Of a stretch of 64,000 nt of DNA, positions 1-11,999 are shown one piece after another. The translations under genes were made by a program, and so were the position numbers. This DNA comes from Owenia fusiformis (lineage: Eukaryota > Annelida > Polychaeta > Sabellida > Oweniidae), in the NCBI GenBank assembly GCA_903813345.2, contig CAIIXF020000002.1:10540650-10604649 (forward strand), written 5' to 3'. Every line of letters starts with the position of its first letter. Position 1 is the first letter of the stretch. The notes below the pieces were generated by a model. The model saw nothing but the letters and a program-made list of their open reading frames with translations. It did not search any database and was not told the DNA's origin.

Positions 1-652
1 ATATACATGAGAAAGTTCCCTGAAAATGACTCCCTGAAATTCCCAGAGCTTTGAAATCTTCAGAGGACATATGTTGCACATACAGCAACTACTAACACTT
101 ATTTGAAAGTTCTACTTCACAACAAAGTGTCTGATGTTTACAGAAAAGTTGACTCTTTGACGTCAAAATCGGCAATTTCTCGGAAACCGGGCGAACTTGA
201 GAAATTGGCGATGATAGGTCAAACAGGCATTATGGATATGCATAAAATGAATGTGAATATGACTCAATACGAATAGCAGTTTTAATTTGCGCAGCCAATG
301 ATGATTAACTTCATTGATGAAAAAGTTCCCTGAAAATGAGTCCTACTTTTTGTCAAATTTTTTATAGAGTAAACACCAAAAACTGTAATTTCAAGAGCTT
401 TGGAGAACATAAGTTGCATATACAGCAACTACTACAAGTTATCTGAAAGTTCTACTTCAACAAAGTGTCTAGTATTTACAGAAAATTTGACTTTTTGAGG
501 TCAAAATCAGCAAGTTCCCGGAAACCTGGCAAACTTGGGGAAATGGCGATGATAGGTCAAATAGGCATTATGGATATGCATAAAATGAATGTGGATATGA
601 CTCAATCATTTGTCAATCCGAATAGCAGTTTTAATTTATGCGGCCAATGTTA
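1..652. repeat. Imperfect tandem duplication of a ~300 bp unit
   Basis: Two diverged copies lie head to tail, roughly 1-301 and 318-652. Both hold the phrases 'acagcaactacta', 'gcgatgataggtcaaa', 'ggcattatggatatgcata' and 'gaatagcagttttaattt' in the same order. Spacing differs by a small insertion near 340-385. No coding signal is convincing. It ends against a (GGAC)n microsatellite. Confidence 0.75.
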
Positions 653-684
653 ACGGACGGACCAACGGACGGACGGACGCCCGG
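650..684. repeat. (GGAC)n microsatellite
   Basis: This is a short run of ACGG/GGAC units at the end of the duplicated repeat. The same tetranucleotide occurs in the element at 2061-2788, which suggests related repeat families. Confidence 0.7.
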
Positions 685-753
685 TCGATCCCATAGGTTC
701 ACTTTGTGAGCCAAATATGAATGAGTTAGAGAATCAAAGTCCATTTGACTAAC

Positions 754-1059
754 TTGTTCGTAATAAGTCATGGTTGTGTCTTGTACTAATGCCGAGTTGT
801 TGACGTCCAAGGAACAGTACACCAGCTCACATTGTGACATCATCCCTGTTGGTGATCCCAGCTCAAAGTTGAAAGAGAAACAGGCGGAATTTGCTGTGCA
901 TATCTCACCACACTTTCCTAAACTTTTCACGTTTTTAACGTCTAGTGTGTATCCATGTAAAGAAAAACCTGGTATTTTCTGATATAGCGTCGAATTTGCG
1001 GATGCTATTGCGCAAAGTATTCCAAACAGACACAAAAAGTAGTTTGTCAAAGGAGACAT
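754..1059 (-). CDS. First exon of a secreted PAN/Apple-domain protein (continues left)
   Basis: Reading starts at the ATG at 1059, followed at once by a classic signal peptide: a short polar start, the hydrophobic core LCLFGILCAIA, then ASA before the mature chain. A PAN/Apple-like module follows, with cysteine pairs in KCGEIC, SACF and CELVYC. The exon probably ends at 754, where CAA is followed by the donor GTTAGT. Beyond that the frame runs into a GGAC repeat, which argues that it is intron. The gene lies downstream of the large mosaic gene on the same strand and leaves the window on the left. An alternative is an internal exon starting at the acceptor-like GCAATAG inside the signal-peptide region. 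The ligand is unknown. Confidence 0.6.
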
Positions 1060-1370
1060 GTTCAAATCCTTATTACATCCACCTTTATATAACCTCGAAT
1101 ATTTTTCCTGTTTTGCGAAGGTAAGTAAGCTTGACAGTACCAGAGTAACCTGGCTGAACCTTTAAAGTCTTACATGTAGATCTAGAATCTCAATTCAATA
1201 AATGTCAGGGGCATGTTTCTTCAATAATATCCATAGTCGAGATCGATGTCGCAATGTTGCGTCATCGATTACCATTAGCAAGGAAGCATTGTTGTTAAGG
1301 AAGTTATTCACAAGGAAACCCCAAGATTCATTGACGATAAAATGTACAAAATAATGAAATGTGTAAATAT

Positions 1371-1790
1371 TTATTTATTTATTTTATTTAAGTGTCATGA
1401 GTTATAAAACATATAAAATACAATTAAAACACCCCAGGCCGACAACGACCTATAGGACACTATAAATACATGTAAATCATTTATATAGAAAGTTTTCACG
1501 AAGTTTCAGCATTTGGCCACAGGCCTTTGCAACAAATAGGTAAATACTAATATTGCTCATTAAGTTAAAATTTTTTAAATCTCTGTCCATATGTAGAAAT
1601 CCAGGCAATTGATATACAATTTTTCTGAACAAGTCTGACCTTAAGTCGTTATAAAAAGCACAATCCAACATAAAATGCTTTTCATTTTCTACTGAGCCAA
1701 TATCACATAAAACACACAGTCTTTCCTGTTCTGGTAGTCTTTCAAAGCGCCCAGTCTCTATACGTAACGGGGCCACACCGCATCTGACTG
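1371..1790 (-). mobile_element. 3' end fragment of a LINE (non-LTR retrotransposon) ORF2
   Basis: The minus frame from about 1779 to 1477 reads the conserved C-terminal segment of LINE reverse-transcriptase ORFs: PLRIETGRF, then RLCVLCDIGSVENEKHFMLDC, a C-x2-C...H-x4-C zinc-finger-like motif. Upstream the frame is broken by a stop, so this is a 5'-truncated dead copy. Downstream an AT-rich TAAA-type tail at about 1371-1396 fits the 3' end of such an element. Confidence 0.75.
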
Positions 1791-2060
1791 AAGCAAATGC
1801 CCTTCTTCACGAAAGGGGTATGTCAGACTTCAGATAAGCCAGAGAAACGCCAAATAAAAGAGGCCACACGTTTGTCAACAAAACAAGAAATCCAAATATA
1901 CATTTGCATCAACAAATATGAATATAGGCCTTTCTTTATATAATAATTCATATTGTAATATTGTTGATCTATGTAATCATCGTTTAGCCTTTTTATCGAA
2001 TACTAATATCTTGCGCTTTTTCAAGAACAACTAGATAATGGCAACTCCGCGGAGTGGCAA

Positions 2061-2788
2061 ATCCCAACGAACAAAATATCAATTACCGAATTCCAATCAA
2101 TTATACTCATTACTTTGGTTAAAATTGAAAAATTTTCTGACGTACAAATCTGAAAAATAATAGCATAATTGTGATATACTCCAAAATTCCTTCAATTTGA
2201 GTATAATATAGCCATACTTTGAAGGGATCGAAAAATGATTGCGAAATCGTACATTAGACAGCCATTTTGAATTTTACGAGGCTCGAATCAGAAAAAAGAT
2301 ACAATATTTGCAATCTACTCTTAATTGCCTTTCATTTGAGTATAATAAAGCTATACAGAAAGATCTAAAAATTAGCGAAAATTTCTGTTTCCTGACCCCC
2401 ACCCATACACGGCCCCTGGGGGTCGGATGAAAAACACGGAATATATGTGAAATAGATAGATGTTGCGAATATACTACCAAAGTTTCAAACAATAATATTA
2501 ATTACTTTGGTTTAGAATGAAAAATTTATGATTTTTACGAAAAAGTCCCGTCATTTTTAAAGCGGCGGCCATCTTGAAAAAAAAATTTTTGCGTAAAACT
2601 ATTCATCAATATACATCCTTTCACCAAAAATGAAGAAAAATCCGTCTACTAATATTTGAGTTATCTTCCGGACGGACGGACGGACGGACTGACTGACGGA
2701 CTGACTGAAGGACGGACTGACAGACTAACGGACTGACGGACGGACGGAGGGCTTCACTATATCCCTACCGAACTTCGTTCGTTGGGAT
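2061..2788. mobile_element. Non-autonomous element with 12-bp terminal inverted repeats and internal (CGGA)n
   Basis: The segment starts with ATCCCAACGAAC and ends with its exact reverse complement, GTTCGTTGGGAT. Inside are repeated 'gagtataat' motifs and a long CGGA/CTGA microsatellite at 2669-2750 near the right end. No transposase frame is visible. A microsatellite next to one end resembles pearl-like/Helitron-derived elements, but the family is not established. Confidence 0.55.
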
Positions 2789-3765
2789 AATAAATGAATT
2801 GACCCTTACAAAATATAACATAGATAATATATTAACACGTGCCAAAGAGAAAGGGCCAAACATTGATATTGAACTCAGCAGGAAAAGGAAAATATCTAAG
2901 ACTACACCAGTCATAAGAAAAACAAACCCTAACTTTTCCAAACCATGGTTTAACGTGAAAACATAACATCATGCACTAGTGAATATATTTTGTCACATAG
3001 GGCCATGGACAAGGTTAGCATTCGATAGGTGAGTCAAGAAATCGTTAATCAGTCATCGCCTCTGATGCCATTAAGTACGAGTATTGATCAAAGCAACCTA
3101 GGTAAAGGAACTTCCAAGAACCGGAAGGGTGGGTGCGACAGCGTGACCAGGGAGGCGAGCATCGTTATTCAAGTTGCACATATCTTGCTGATATCTTAGT
3201 TCGGAAGTTCTCATATTTTTTATAGATTTGCAAACAAAGTAAAACTCAACAAGGACTAGCTTATAGTTTTTCTATAAGTACCATCCCAATCATTTTGTGG
3301 CTGCACACAGATCAAAATGATGTCGTTTTCATATTAACCAAGGGTTCATCTTTTAGAAAAACTCGCGGTGACCACTCGATATTGATACCCACGACTGGCT
3401 AATGGATGTCTAGCGAAATGGCTACATTAGCAGAAGTCTTAGAACACAATCCTTTACAAAATAACGTTGTTCATTAATTCAAATTAAAAGACTACATCGT
3501 ACACATTCATTAAGTAGTTTTTTAAATACTTATTTTATTTTATTTATTTCTCAAAGTCATAAATAAATTTACATTGTTATTCACGGCGTAATCGCCCAGA
3601 AAGGGCATTTCTACTGCCGCTTTTCGTAGTGAAAATTGTGTTTTCCATAGTAAAGAAACAAAATGCAAAGATCATATTCTTTTGATACTTTTAATTTTGA
3701 TATACTTAATTACAAGTATAAATGTGCTTTGTCTTACTTACACAATACTATATACATTTTATATA
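2789..3765. other. Intergenic DNA, nothing recognised
   Basis: This is AT-rich sequence between the two host genes, with a short TTTAT-rich run at 3528-3550. I see no exon, conserved frame or repeat structure in it. Confidence 0.5.
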
Positions 3766-5075
3766 CAGGGTGATCACTAAGTTCTGGGAATTTGTCATTT
3801 CATTATTCTTCAACCAATTTAGTTGAAAGGTAAATGGGAAATTTAATTATGAGTTTAATAGTCCCATTGTAATACGATGTCACAATGGATAATTACTGTT
3901 ACTATAGCAACATGACAAATGGCGTCGCGGGTCAAACAAACTTATTTGCTGGACATATTTCTTTGACTTTTATGTTTTCAAATATTTCTTACTGCAGTTA
4001 AGTATAGTACCTTCTGTGTTGTGATATAACAGTGTAATCTGCTCTATTTTCTCATCCTTCATCAGACTCTACGAGGCACAATCAATGACTCGAAAGGAGC
4101 TTTCTTCCATCAGTGCTCATTCCCACACCTCAAACTGCCATGCGACTCTTAAAGAATTAGGGTTCATAAAACTTGCTAATGTTCATGCCCCATATTCACC
4201 AGATGAAGTGCCATTAGGCAGGTCATCAGTTTGATTCTAATAAGGGGCTGATTTCAATGGCTTGAGCCAGTCTTCAACTATTATAAGTGAAATGATCATC
4301 TCAACACTGAATATAAATTAATACTTCTGGTCTGCATTAATGACTCATCATGGACTTTGCTGCATCTTGAGCAAGCAGTGTGAAGTAACCATGAAGGCAA
4401 GAGATATGTTTTAGCAGGAAATTATATTGTAGAAATGATAATGTACATGTAAGCTTATATGAAACATTGTTTGTCAATTCAGAATTATGCAATGTACATT
4501 TTCTGGAAAGGAGTGGTATCGATATGGTGAACTTTTTGAACACAGGTTTCTCTTAAACTAGTCATCAAAAAATTCTGAAAATCTTACATATCGTCAATTT
4601 AATGGTCATCTTTTAAATGGTAACAATAAAGTTTGAAAAATATGCTTTTCTCTATATTGTTTTAGAAAGCACATCAGACACTTATTTTGTTCTTGGTATC
4701 ATATGTATCAACCAAAATTTTCCAACTATAATATTGAGAGGTTTAAGAAAATGTTGTATATGCTATTTTGTTCCAACAAGGTTCGGAAAGATATTTTATT
4801 TCATTCTCAAGAATTGGTAGAAAGGAACAAAAACAACTGCACTAAAAACAAAAAAATGTTAACAAAAACAGTTATATAAAATATATAAAAATAATTTTCG
4901 CATTAAATTGTTGTCAATCAGGCAAAATTACATAAAGGACCGTGTTTTTACAGAATGTTTTCAATAATTGGTTTAAGAGAAAATTAAATTGGTCCACCAT
5001 ACCTATCCTTTCAAGTAAATTGCTTGAAAAATATTGAAATGGCAGACGAATTCCCAGAACTTAATGATCACCCTG
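3766..5075 (+). mobile_element. Degenerate Tc1/mariner-type transposon
   Basis: A 1310-bp element is flanked by TA dinucleotides (3764-3765 and 5076-5077). Its ends are inverted repeats of about 70 bp beginning CAGGGTGATCA(C/T)TAAGTTCTGGGAATT. Around 4125-4215 the plus strand still reads a mariner transposase catalytic segment ending VHAPYSPD, next to relics of the DNA-binding region, with stops and frameshifts. It is dead but the boundaries are clear. It sits just downstream of the mosaic gene's stop codon. Confidence 0.85.
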
Positions 5076-5367
5076 TATATATATGACATGTTCAGCGGTT
5101 TGATTGGTCCCTGTAACATGAACTTATCCTGCATTTTCACACCCTGTGAAACTGCACCCGCAATACAAACTGATCTCAACAGAAAGTAAGATGAGCCTCT
5201 GGAAATATGAGTTTTCTAGGGCACAGTATTTTACGTGAATCATTTAAAAACGTAATTTATGAGTACAAGTTCAACTACAATGTTAACTGTGCTTGTTTTC
5301 ATGTATTCTATGAAATGGTCACATTCCACATTTAACTAAAACTCGTTTATGAGATCTTTCCAGATTA
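5076..5367 (-). other. Probable 3' UTR of the mosaic gene
   Basis: This stretch follows the stop at 5368-5370 on the minus strand and ends at the mariner relic. I see no strong AATAAA on the minus strand before the transposon, so the poly(A) site is not placed. Confidence 0.35.
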
Positions 5368-8300
5368 TTAAGACTCCATATCTATACTGCCAATTTTGTT
5401 ATTCCTATTTGCAATTTTAGCTTGGTGAGCTTTGTAGGCCATGTAACTTTTAATGTGTCCAATTGCTTTCTTGATTTGCACAACATAGGTTGGGACATCC
5501 GTTAGAAAGACAAAAAAGAATCCTCCAATGAGAACAAATAACCATGGAGATGCAACAGATGTGGCCTGCTTTGCTTCCTCTGGAGGGATGATGATTTTTT
5601 TCACCCGTTCGTATTTCACAATTGGAAGTGCTGTTGTTTGGTCGTAATAGTAATCCGTTGTGCTTTGTGCAGTCGATGGCTCGCTCGTGACAGTAGTTAT
5701 TTGCACTGTAGTTTTTGGTTCAGCGAAAATATCGAACCAAGTTGTTGCAAACGTTGATGTATTTGGAGGTTCCGAAGATGTTTTCCTGGTGTCTTCTGAG
5801 ATAGAGATTCCACTAGGAGAGTTCGGTTTGTCTTGCTGTTGTGGATGATCTGAAGGATTTTCTGCTTTTTCTGCTGCTTTCTCTTTTCTAATCATTTCCA
5901 TCACTAATGCAGGTACACATACTGGTATGTTTGTCCAAACTCCATTAACCCCACACCTGGCTCTAGCAATATCATTGTACGCTACATAATCATCAATGCA
6001 TGTCACTTCCACAATTGTTCCAAAAACTGGTTTCAGCGTGTAACTTTTGGTAAAGTTGTTGATAATATCTGTTAGATTTTGCTCATTCAGCATTGGAGAT
6101 TGATTGCCAATTTCAAATGAATCATCAGTATCCATTACTGTTGTTAAATCCCAACTATCTTCTCTGATCCCGCTAGATACTATGTCCTCGGTATAAAAGT
6201 CCCCAGAGCCACTTTCAACGTGAGGATCATTTTCATTTTCCCCTGACCATGAACCACTTGAAAGTTCAGCATATTTCGAACCATTCCCAGATGCACTTCC
6301 TGACCAATCCCCACTACTTGTAGACCCACTTCCTGATATATCCAAAGTTGGTAACACGGTTGAAACAATATCAGTATCGGTGATATGCTGTTGATACAAT
6401 TCCTCAAGCCATCTTTCCATATAGACATCATACACAGCACTAACATTACCATCTGCTACAGTAAACATATCACATTCTTGTACTTGACAAACAGGACTCA
6501 ATGGAGCCCATACACCAGTGAAGGTATTGTTCTCCAAGATGCACTCTGCACTGGACGAGCCATACATGTCGTGCCCAATGTGGCATTCATACTCTATTCG
6601 TGCCCCAAAAGATGTCCTTCCATCCAATAAGGTCACATTGCCGTATTGTAACTCATCAGGGCCACAGTCAATGTACCTACATGTAGAATAAGGAACGTCA
6701 GTCCAATTTCCATTTGCACCACATGTTAAAGATCCATTCCTCAGATCAATATAGCCATCAATACAGGTGTAAATCCACTCCGCCAAATAAAAAGTATTAT
6801 TCATGTCTGTTCCATTAACCCATGCAGCATTATTAGGAACATTTGGTCGACCACAATCGTTTATTTCACACACTGGATGTTCTGTCCAGTTCCCACTGTC
6901 TTGACATATGATTGTATCATTCCCATTCATCGAATAGCCCGTATCACATTCATAAACAATCTCAGCATCAACTATATCAAAATCATATGTGATGTTGGTA
7001 TTTAAATTGTTTCCAAGTATCTTGCCATTTGAAATATTTTTTGGAGATTCACAATGTATAAGTACACATTCTGGTAACATTGACCAGTTTCCAGTTGATT
7101 CGCACTGAGTTGTCTCATTTCCAATAAGTTTGAAGCCATAATCGCATTCGAACATTATAACTGTGTCAAAGGTAGTGTTCCCGAATCCTTCAGGTACAGT
7201 AATGTTTGCCACGACACTATTATCAACGAGTCCTTCGCCACAGTCAACTCTTTCACAAGTAGGGCCGTTCGTCCAGTTATGGTTAGCTTGGCATTCTATT
7301 GTGTCATTATGCAACAAATTGTAACCGACAGAGCAAACATATTGGACTTGCTCGCCAAATGTAGTGAGAATGGTACCGTTTGGGTGGACAATAAAAGCAT
7401 CTGAAATATTCGGAGGAGGGCCACAGTCAGCTATTATGCACTCTGGAAACGCTGGGTACCACGTGGAATTAGCAAGACATTCGGAAATATTGCCCCCAGA
7501 CATATCGTATCCATAGTCACATTCAAACAAAACAATGGATTGGTACACTGTTGCATTGTTAAGAAGATCTATTTTGGTATTGTTTATTTTTGTTATATTA
7601 CTACAGTCGTTTATCTCACAATATGGCGGTGTGTCCCAGATGCCAGTTTCGAGACATTGTATGAAGTCTAGGCCTTGCAACGTGTAACCAGTATCGCATT
7701 CGTAGGCAATGGTAGAGTTGTACACAGTTGAATTCCATGATGCTGACCCATTGACAAGACCTGGGATTTGTCCACAGTCCTTAATCAAACAAACAGGTGC
7801 CTGAGACCATAATCCAGAGGAGAGACATTCCATGGGGGTTGATCCATTCAATGAGTAACCTATATCACATTGAACTTCAGCAGTGCTTTGGAATGTAGTT
7901 GTTTCATTCATATAAGTGATTTTAGCATCTTCAATAGGAGGGATCCAACTGCAGTTTTTTATTGTACACGCCGGTGGTACCTCCCATACACCGTCCTCAG
8001 CACATCGAATAGAAATAGCATTCTCTGGGATGACTAATGTTGTATTAACACCTACCATATCATAACCTTCAAAGCAGATATAATCGACAATAGATTCAAA
8101 CAATGTTGAATTTTGCTCATTTGTATAAATAGCAGATTCAACAATAGGGATAGGACCACAATCTTTTCGTAAACATATAGGATACTCAGTCCATGTTTTA
8201 TTGGCTTGGCATGTAATGTTTGAAATGTTAGTCATGAATCTATACCCTGGGTTACATTCAAATGTTACTTCGCTGAGATAGGATGTCGAGATGTTGGGCT

Positions 8301-8714
8301 GCACAATTGATGCATCTGTAATGTTAGGAACATCGCAGTGAATTATGCTACAAACTTGCAGTAGCGGCTGCCACGTTTTGTTTGCCATACAAGTAATGTT
8401 TTGGTCCGATATATTAGCGTCAATTTCATATCCAGTTGAGCAAGACACCGTCATGACATCAAGAAACAATGTCTTATTTGAGTCTACGGGATCCATATTT
8501 GGCAGCAATATAGGCTGCATACAATCAATCCGTTGACAATTTAGTGCACCAAGCCATCTTCCTTCCGAGGAGCATGTAACAACTTGTGAAGTCGTTCCAT
8601 TGATTGTTTCAAATCCTTCGTCACATATACTCAGGTATGTTGCATTGAAAAGAGTGCTATTATCTTCACCCATCACAATTGTTGAATTGTCGACAGGGGT
8701 CACTGGATTGCAAT
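5368..8714 (-). CDS. Last exon (27): 13 CCP/sushi modules, Ser-Gly insert, transmembrane segment
   Basis: The acceptor AAAG precedes the phase-1 start at 8714, and the exon runs 3.3 kb to the stop. It encodes thirteen consecutive CCP modules, each about 60 residues with four cysteines and the late Trp (typically C..G.W...P.C), linked by DCG-type joints. The thirteenth is split by an acidic Ser-Gly-rich insert (about 6140-6360; SGSGS, SGDWSGSASG, SGSGDF) resembling glycosaminoglycan attachment sites. A Pro/Thr/Ser stalk follows, then a hydrophobic span (WLFVLIGGFFFVFL, about 5500-5545) and a basic tail of about 40 residues. I count about 50 N-x-S/T sequons. CCP arrays occur in complement regulators and adhesion receptors. 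The ligand is unknown. Confidence 0.9.
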
Positions 8715-9073
8715 CTTTAAAAAAACAAAACAACATGATCAAACCACGTTGTCAGTACACACCAATCACAGGATGTGTCTATCATCTAGGTGGAAGCAAA
8801 GCAGGATATCATTTGTTAACTTTGCGATTGTCCACAAGGAAGTATACACCAGTTTACTCTCAGATGCATTTTAACTACAATCATTTTGATGTGTTGATTT
8901 ATGAAAGTGAGACAGAAATAAACATGCTTGGAATTATACATAAAGCCAAAGTTCATCTTGCATCTGATTCCGAAAATAAACATATTAATATGATGAGTAA
9001 ATACCAATCTCTCTTTACCAATGATTCCATAAATAAACTTTTAAATGAGTACTAAATGCTAAGTTACCCTTAC

Positions 9074-9292
9074 CTATGATTCCATAAATATCAAGGTGAC
9101 ACATTGAGAATGAGTGTTGTGAATACCCGCTGATGTTTATATATTTGGCAGTGGGCAACGTATTTCCACAATCTGTCCAATTCACCGAGAATGATGGTCC
9201 ATAACCAAATAACAAACCGGTATCACAAGACACTGGTGCGCTGTCGATAGCCTCGTTATACGTAGTTATGTTCATAGTTAATGGTGGATCAT
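9074..9292 (-). CDS. Exon 26: C-terminal half of a fucolectin-like discoidin module
   Basis: The exon is 219 nt, phase 1 to phase 1, with acceptor TTTTCAG and donor GTAAGG. It reads a galactose-binding-like C-terminal half ending AKYINISGY...SMCHLDIYG, the usual 'aryvri...lsLCEvevyG' pattern of discoidin/fucolectin folds. Its length equals the paralogous exon at 33840-34058. Its matching N-terminal half seems to be exon 23 (12000-12188), with two exons of another module between them. Confidence 0.75.
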
Positions 9293-9315
9293 CTGAAAAG
9301 AAAAATGGTATATAC

Positions 9316-10217
9316 ACGTCGCACGAAACTGGGGACAATTATAATTAGCGTAACATTATGGCGTCAAAAAAACAAAACAAAACAATGAGCAGTATAGGGC
9401 GCAAACAGCCTCACAACGTTAAAAACGACAAGCGTCACATTTTTTACAAGTTTAGTCAACCTAAAAATAAAATACTTTATCCTTATCTAATCATTACAAA
9501 ATTTACAGGGTAGCAAGATCTCGAGGACAATATTTCTAAAATGTTTTTGAATTTTGAAAAACGGTCAAGAAATCCACTTGGGGCGTTAGTAAAAATTGAT
9601 ATGTATGGAATTTGTGGTAAAAAATCGATGCGTCACATTTTTTCAAGTCTCGAAAACCAGCTCTTATTTTGATATTATTTGCAAAATAAACAAACCGGTT
9701 ATTGTTTTGTAAATTTCGCCATGACAATATTGTGCAGTTAAATTTTCTTTCAAATCAGACCTAAATTAGAAGGTTAAATGAAGGTAAACTTATTGCTCGT
9801 CCCATTCGCCTTCAAAACCTTACACAATTTTGAAAATTTTAAAAGCGTTCGTATAAGATAATTTGAAATGTAGCCGTTAAGCAATTGTGACGTCATAAAT
9901 GCAAATGTTCCATTGAATAAATTGTGAAATTTAAGTGGGATTTTGATCATTATTTCAAAAGTTATCTCAATTTCAACGAGCCCTGTAAGCGTAAAGTGTT
10001 ACGTCTTACAGCGTATTTGACGATGTCGGAGTATATTTAACTTTAAAAATGTGTTGGATCCCATCAAAATTTTGAAGGAAAAATAATTTCATTGAAATGC
10101 GAATAAAAAATACTTCAAAATGATATGACATAGTTGGGCTTTTAAATAAGGCAGAGATTAACGTTCAAAGCTGAGATAAGCCCGCATTTCCCGAATTGTC
10201 CCCAGGTCCGTGCACGT
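9316..10217. mobile_element. ~900 bp terminal-inverted-repeat element, copy 1
   Basis: The ends are near-inverted repeats: ACGTCGCACG...CTGGGGACAATT on the left, and GAATTGTCCCCAG...GTGCACGT on the right. A close second copy lies at 34103-35002. There is no coding frame. It fills the intron between exons 25 and 26. Confidence 0.75.
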
Positions 10218-10479
10218 CATATTAGCATTTTGCTTTTTAGCTGTGTTCAGACAAGATGTACATCATTTTTACAATACTTTTCCCTGGGCCTACCAATGCC
10301 TTCCAATGCTACTTAGCCAAAGCCAGACTTAAACTACATTTATACACACTCTCCTTATTTTCAATACTGGGGGTTTTTCAAACTCAGGATGATCATTGAT
10401 AATAATTTTTTGTAAACAATTGCTGGATGTTTCAGGGATTTTACCCAAAAATATCCATGGCCAGTGAGTACATTATAAC

Positions 10480-10794
10480 CTGTATATTCAATTATTTGAC
10501 TTGAAATAGTCGTTATAAACCTACTATTTATGGCACGTATTGCAAAATGGACCTTTACGTTGCAATGAACACGGGGCATGACAAAACCCACGTCAATGTC
10601 ATCATCAAAAAGTGCTCCATTATACGATACACAGCTGAGTTCGTTTGACTCGACAACATCATGTGGGGGATCCCTCAGAGGATGGATAATTGATATTGTT
10701 GTGCGCATTCCGGTTTCGAGACTGTGAAGACCCAACACATCACCTGCTTTATATCTAATTTTCTCTGCTAAGGGTACCATGTATAGTTGATGAC
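10480..10794 (-). CDS. Exon 25: second half of a GDV(I/L)G-type extracellular module
   Basis: The acceptor AACAG gives a phase-1 start at 10794. It reads HQLYMVPLAEKIRYKAGDVL and continues into a beta-rich segment with two cysteines. The end is uncertain: a donor at 10480 (ACAG|GTTATA) or at 10525 (AATA|GTAGGT) both keep phase 1. With exon 24 it forms one module. I recall this pattern (a 'W-E-F-Y' half, then 'K-A-G-D-V-I-G') from invertebrate mosaic proteins but cannot name the family. Confidence 0.6.
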
Positions 10795-11245
10795 CTGTTA
10801 AATAAATCCAATTATTTTTACACTTTTGTCATCTACCTTTCAATGTAAACAAGAGAAAGGAGTAGTAATATGGTAGTCACCATGGCACACAGTCCATGCG
10901 AAGTCCCAAATATATATTATTTGAAATTGTATACTTTCTAAATTAATTTCACAAATTTCTTAATTTGTACTCATTAGTTCAAATACATATAGGCATATGT
11001 TTAATTGTAAAAATAACATATTTTATCAGTTCACTGATTTTTACTCAATTATTATTTTCGGATGTTTATTATAGTAGGTTTGGGGGTTCGTTTTCGAAAT
11101 ATGATAGTCAAAGCAAAGAAAGTCGATTTCAAAAGAAAACTGTATAGTTTTATTTTGCATTTTATATGGATCAAAACTTATAAAGACACAAAATATATAT
11201 AAAAAATAATACTATTATGATGCCTAATATGGGCAAAGCATTTAC

Positions 11246-11461
11246 CAGTTTCAATGACGTTGATCATGTTTTTTCCAATATGGATGAAATGTGTTCTATT
11301 AGGTCTGTAGACGTCAATAAAAAATGGTCCAGTTTTTACAGAATAAAACTCCCAGGCGTCCACGGTGCCGTCATATGGGAAGATATAGTCATTTATGACA
11401 ATAGCCCATGCTATTGGCGATGATGTAAACTCCTTTAATCTGCCTCCCATACTCCGAGAAA
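11246..11461 (-). CDS. Exon 24: first half of the GDV(I/L)G-type module
   Basis: A 216-nt, phase 1-1 exon with acceptor TATAG and donor CTG|GTAAATG. It reads DGTVDAWEFYSVKTGPFF, DVYRP and HIGKNMINV, the first half of the beta-sandwich-like module completed by exon 25. It has no cysteine. Function is unknown, presumably extracellular binding or spacing. Confidence 0.65.
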
Positions 11462-11999
11462 CTATAAAAAATATATATTTGCAATTTCTTCAACTTCATT
11501 TTAATTCATAATGTCAAAGTTGTAAAATCAAACAAAAGTTAAGTATCTGTTATTCGCCTTGTACTAACCTTGGCTAATTTTGACGAACAATCCAATTATC
11601 TAGAAATGATGGTTTTAATGTGACGATAGATAAGCAAAGGCCACATTTTCAGTTCGAAAACATATTTTAATCATAAAACAATATTTTTCATGACTTAAAG
11701 GCGGTTTGAGACAGTTTTGAATTGTTAGCAATTATTATTATTGTCCAATTTTTGAGATATCGATCGTTTTATTTTAAAACATATGAATATCATTTCATTT
11801 AACAAATGTTAAGAACTATAATCAACAAATGCAATACTTAGCATTTAAAAAACTTAAAACTTAAAACATTTTTCAAACTGAAAAAAGCAACATATTTTCA
11901 ATCGTCCTATTTCACTTTTCTTTGAAAGACCTCCAGACTGAACTCAGGTGTATAGATGGACCAACTGAAACACTGTGAATCAAGATAGTGTATACTTAC
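11462..11999 (-). other. Intron 23, nothing recognised
   Basis: AT-rich intronic sequence between exons 23 and 24. I see no exon or repeat border. Confidence 0.5.

Noticed and set aside
1082-1091. TATATAAAGG on the minus strand as TATA box of the left PAN gene
   Set aside because: It is only about 25 bases from the ATG, which would leave almost no 5' UTR. It could be chance in AT-rich DNA, so no promoter was called.
8600-9055. 151-codon plus frame opposite exon 27 and intron 26
   Set aside because: It straddles an exon/intron border of the opposite strand and has no motif.
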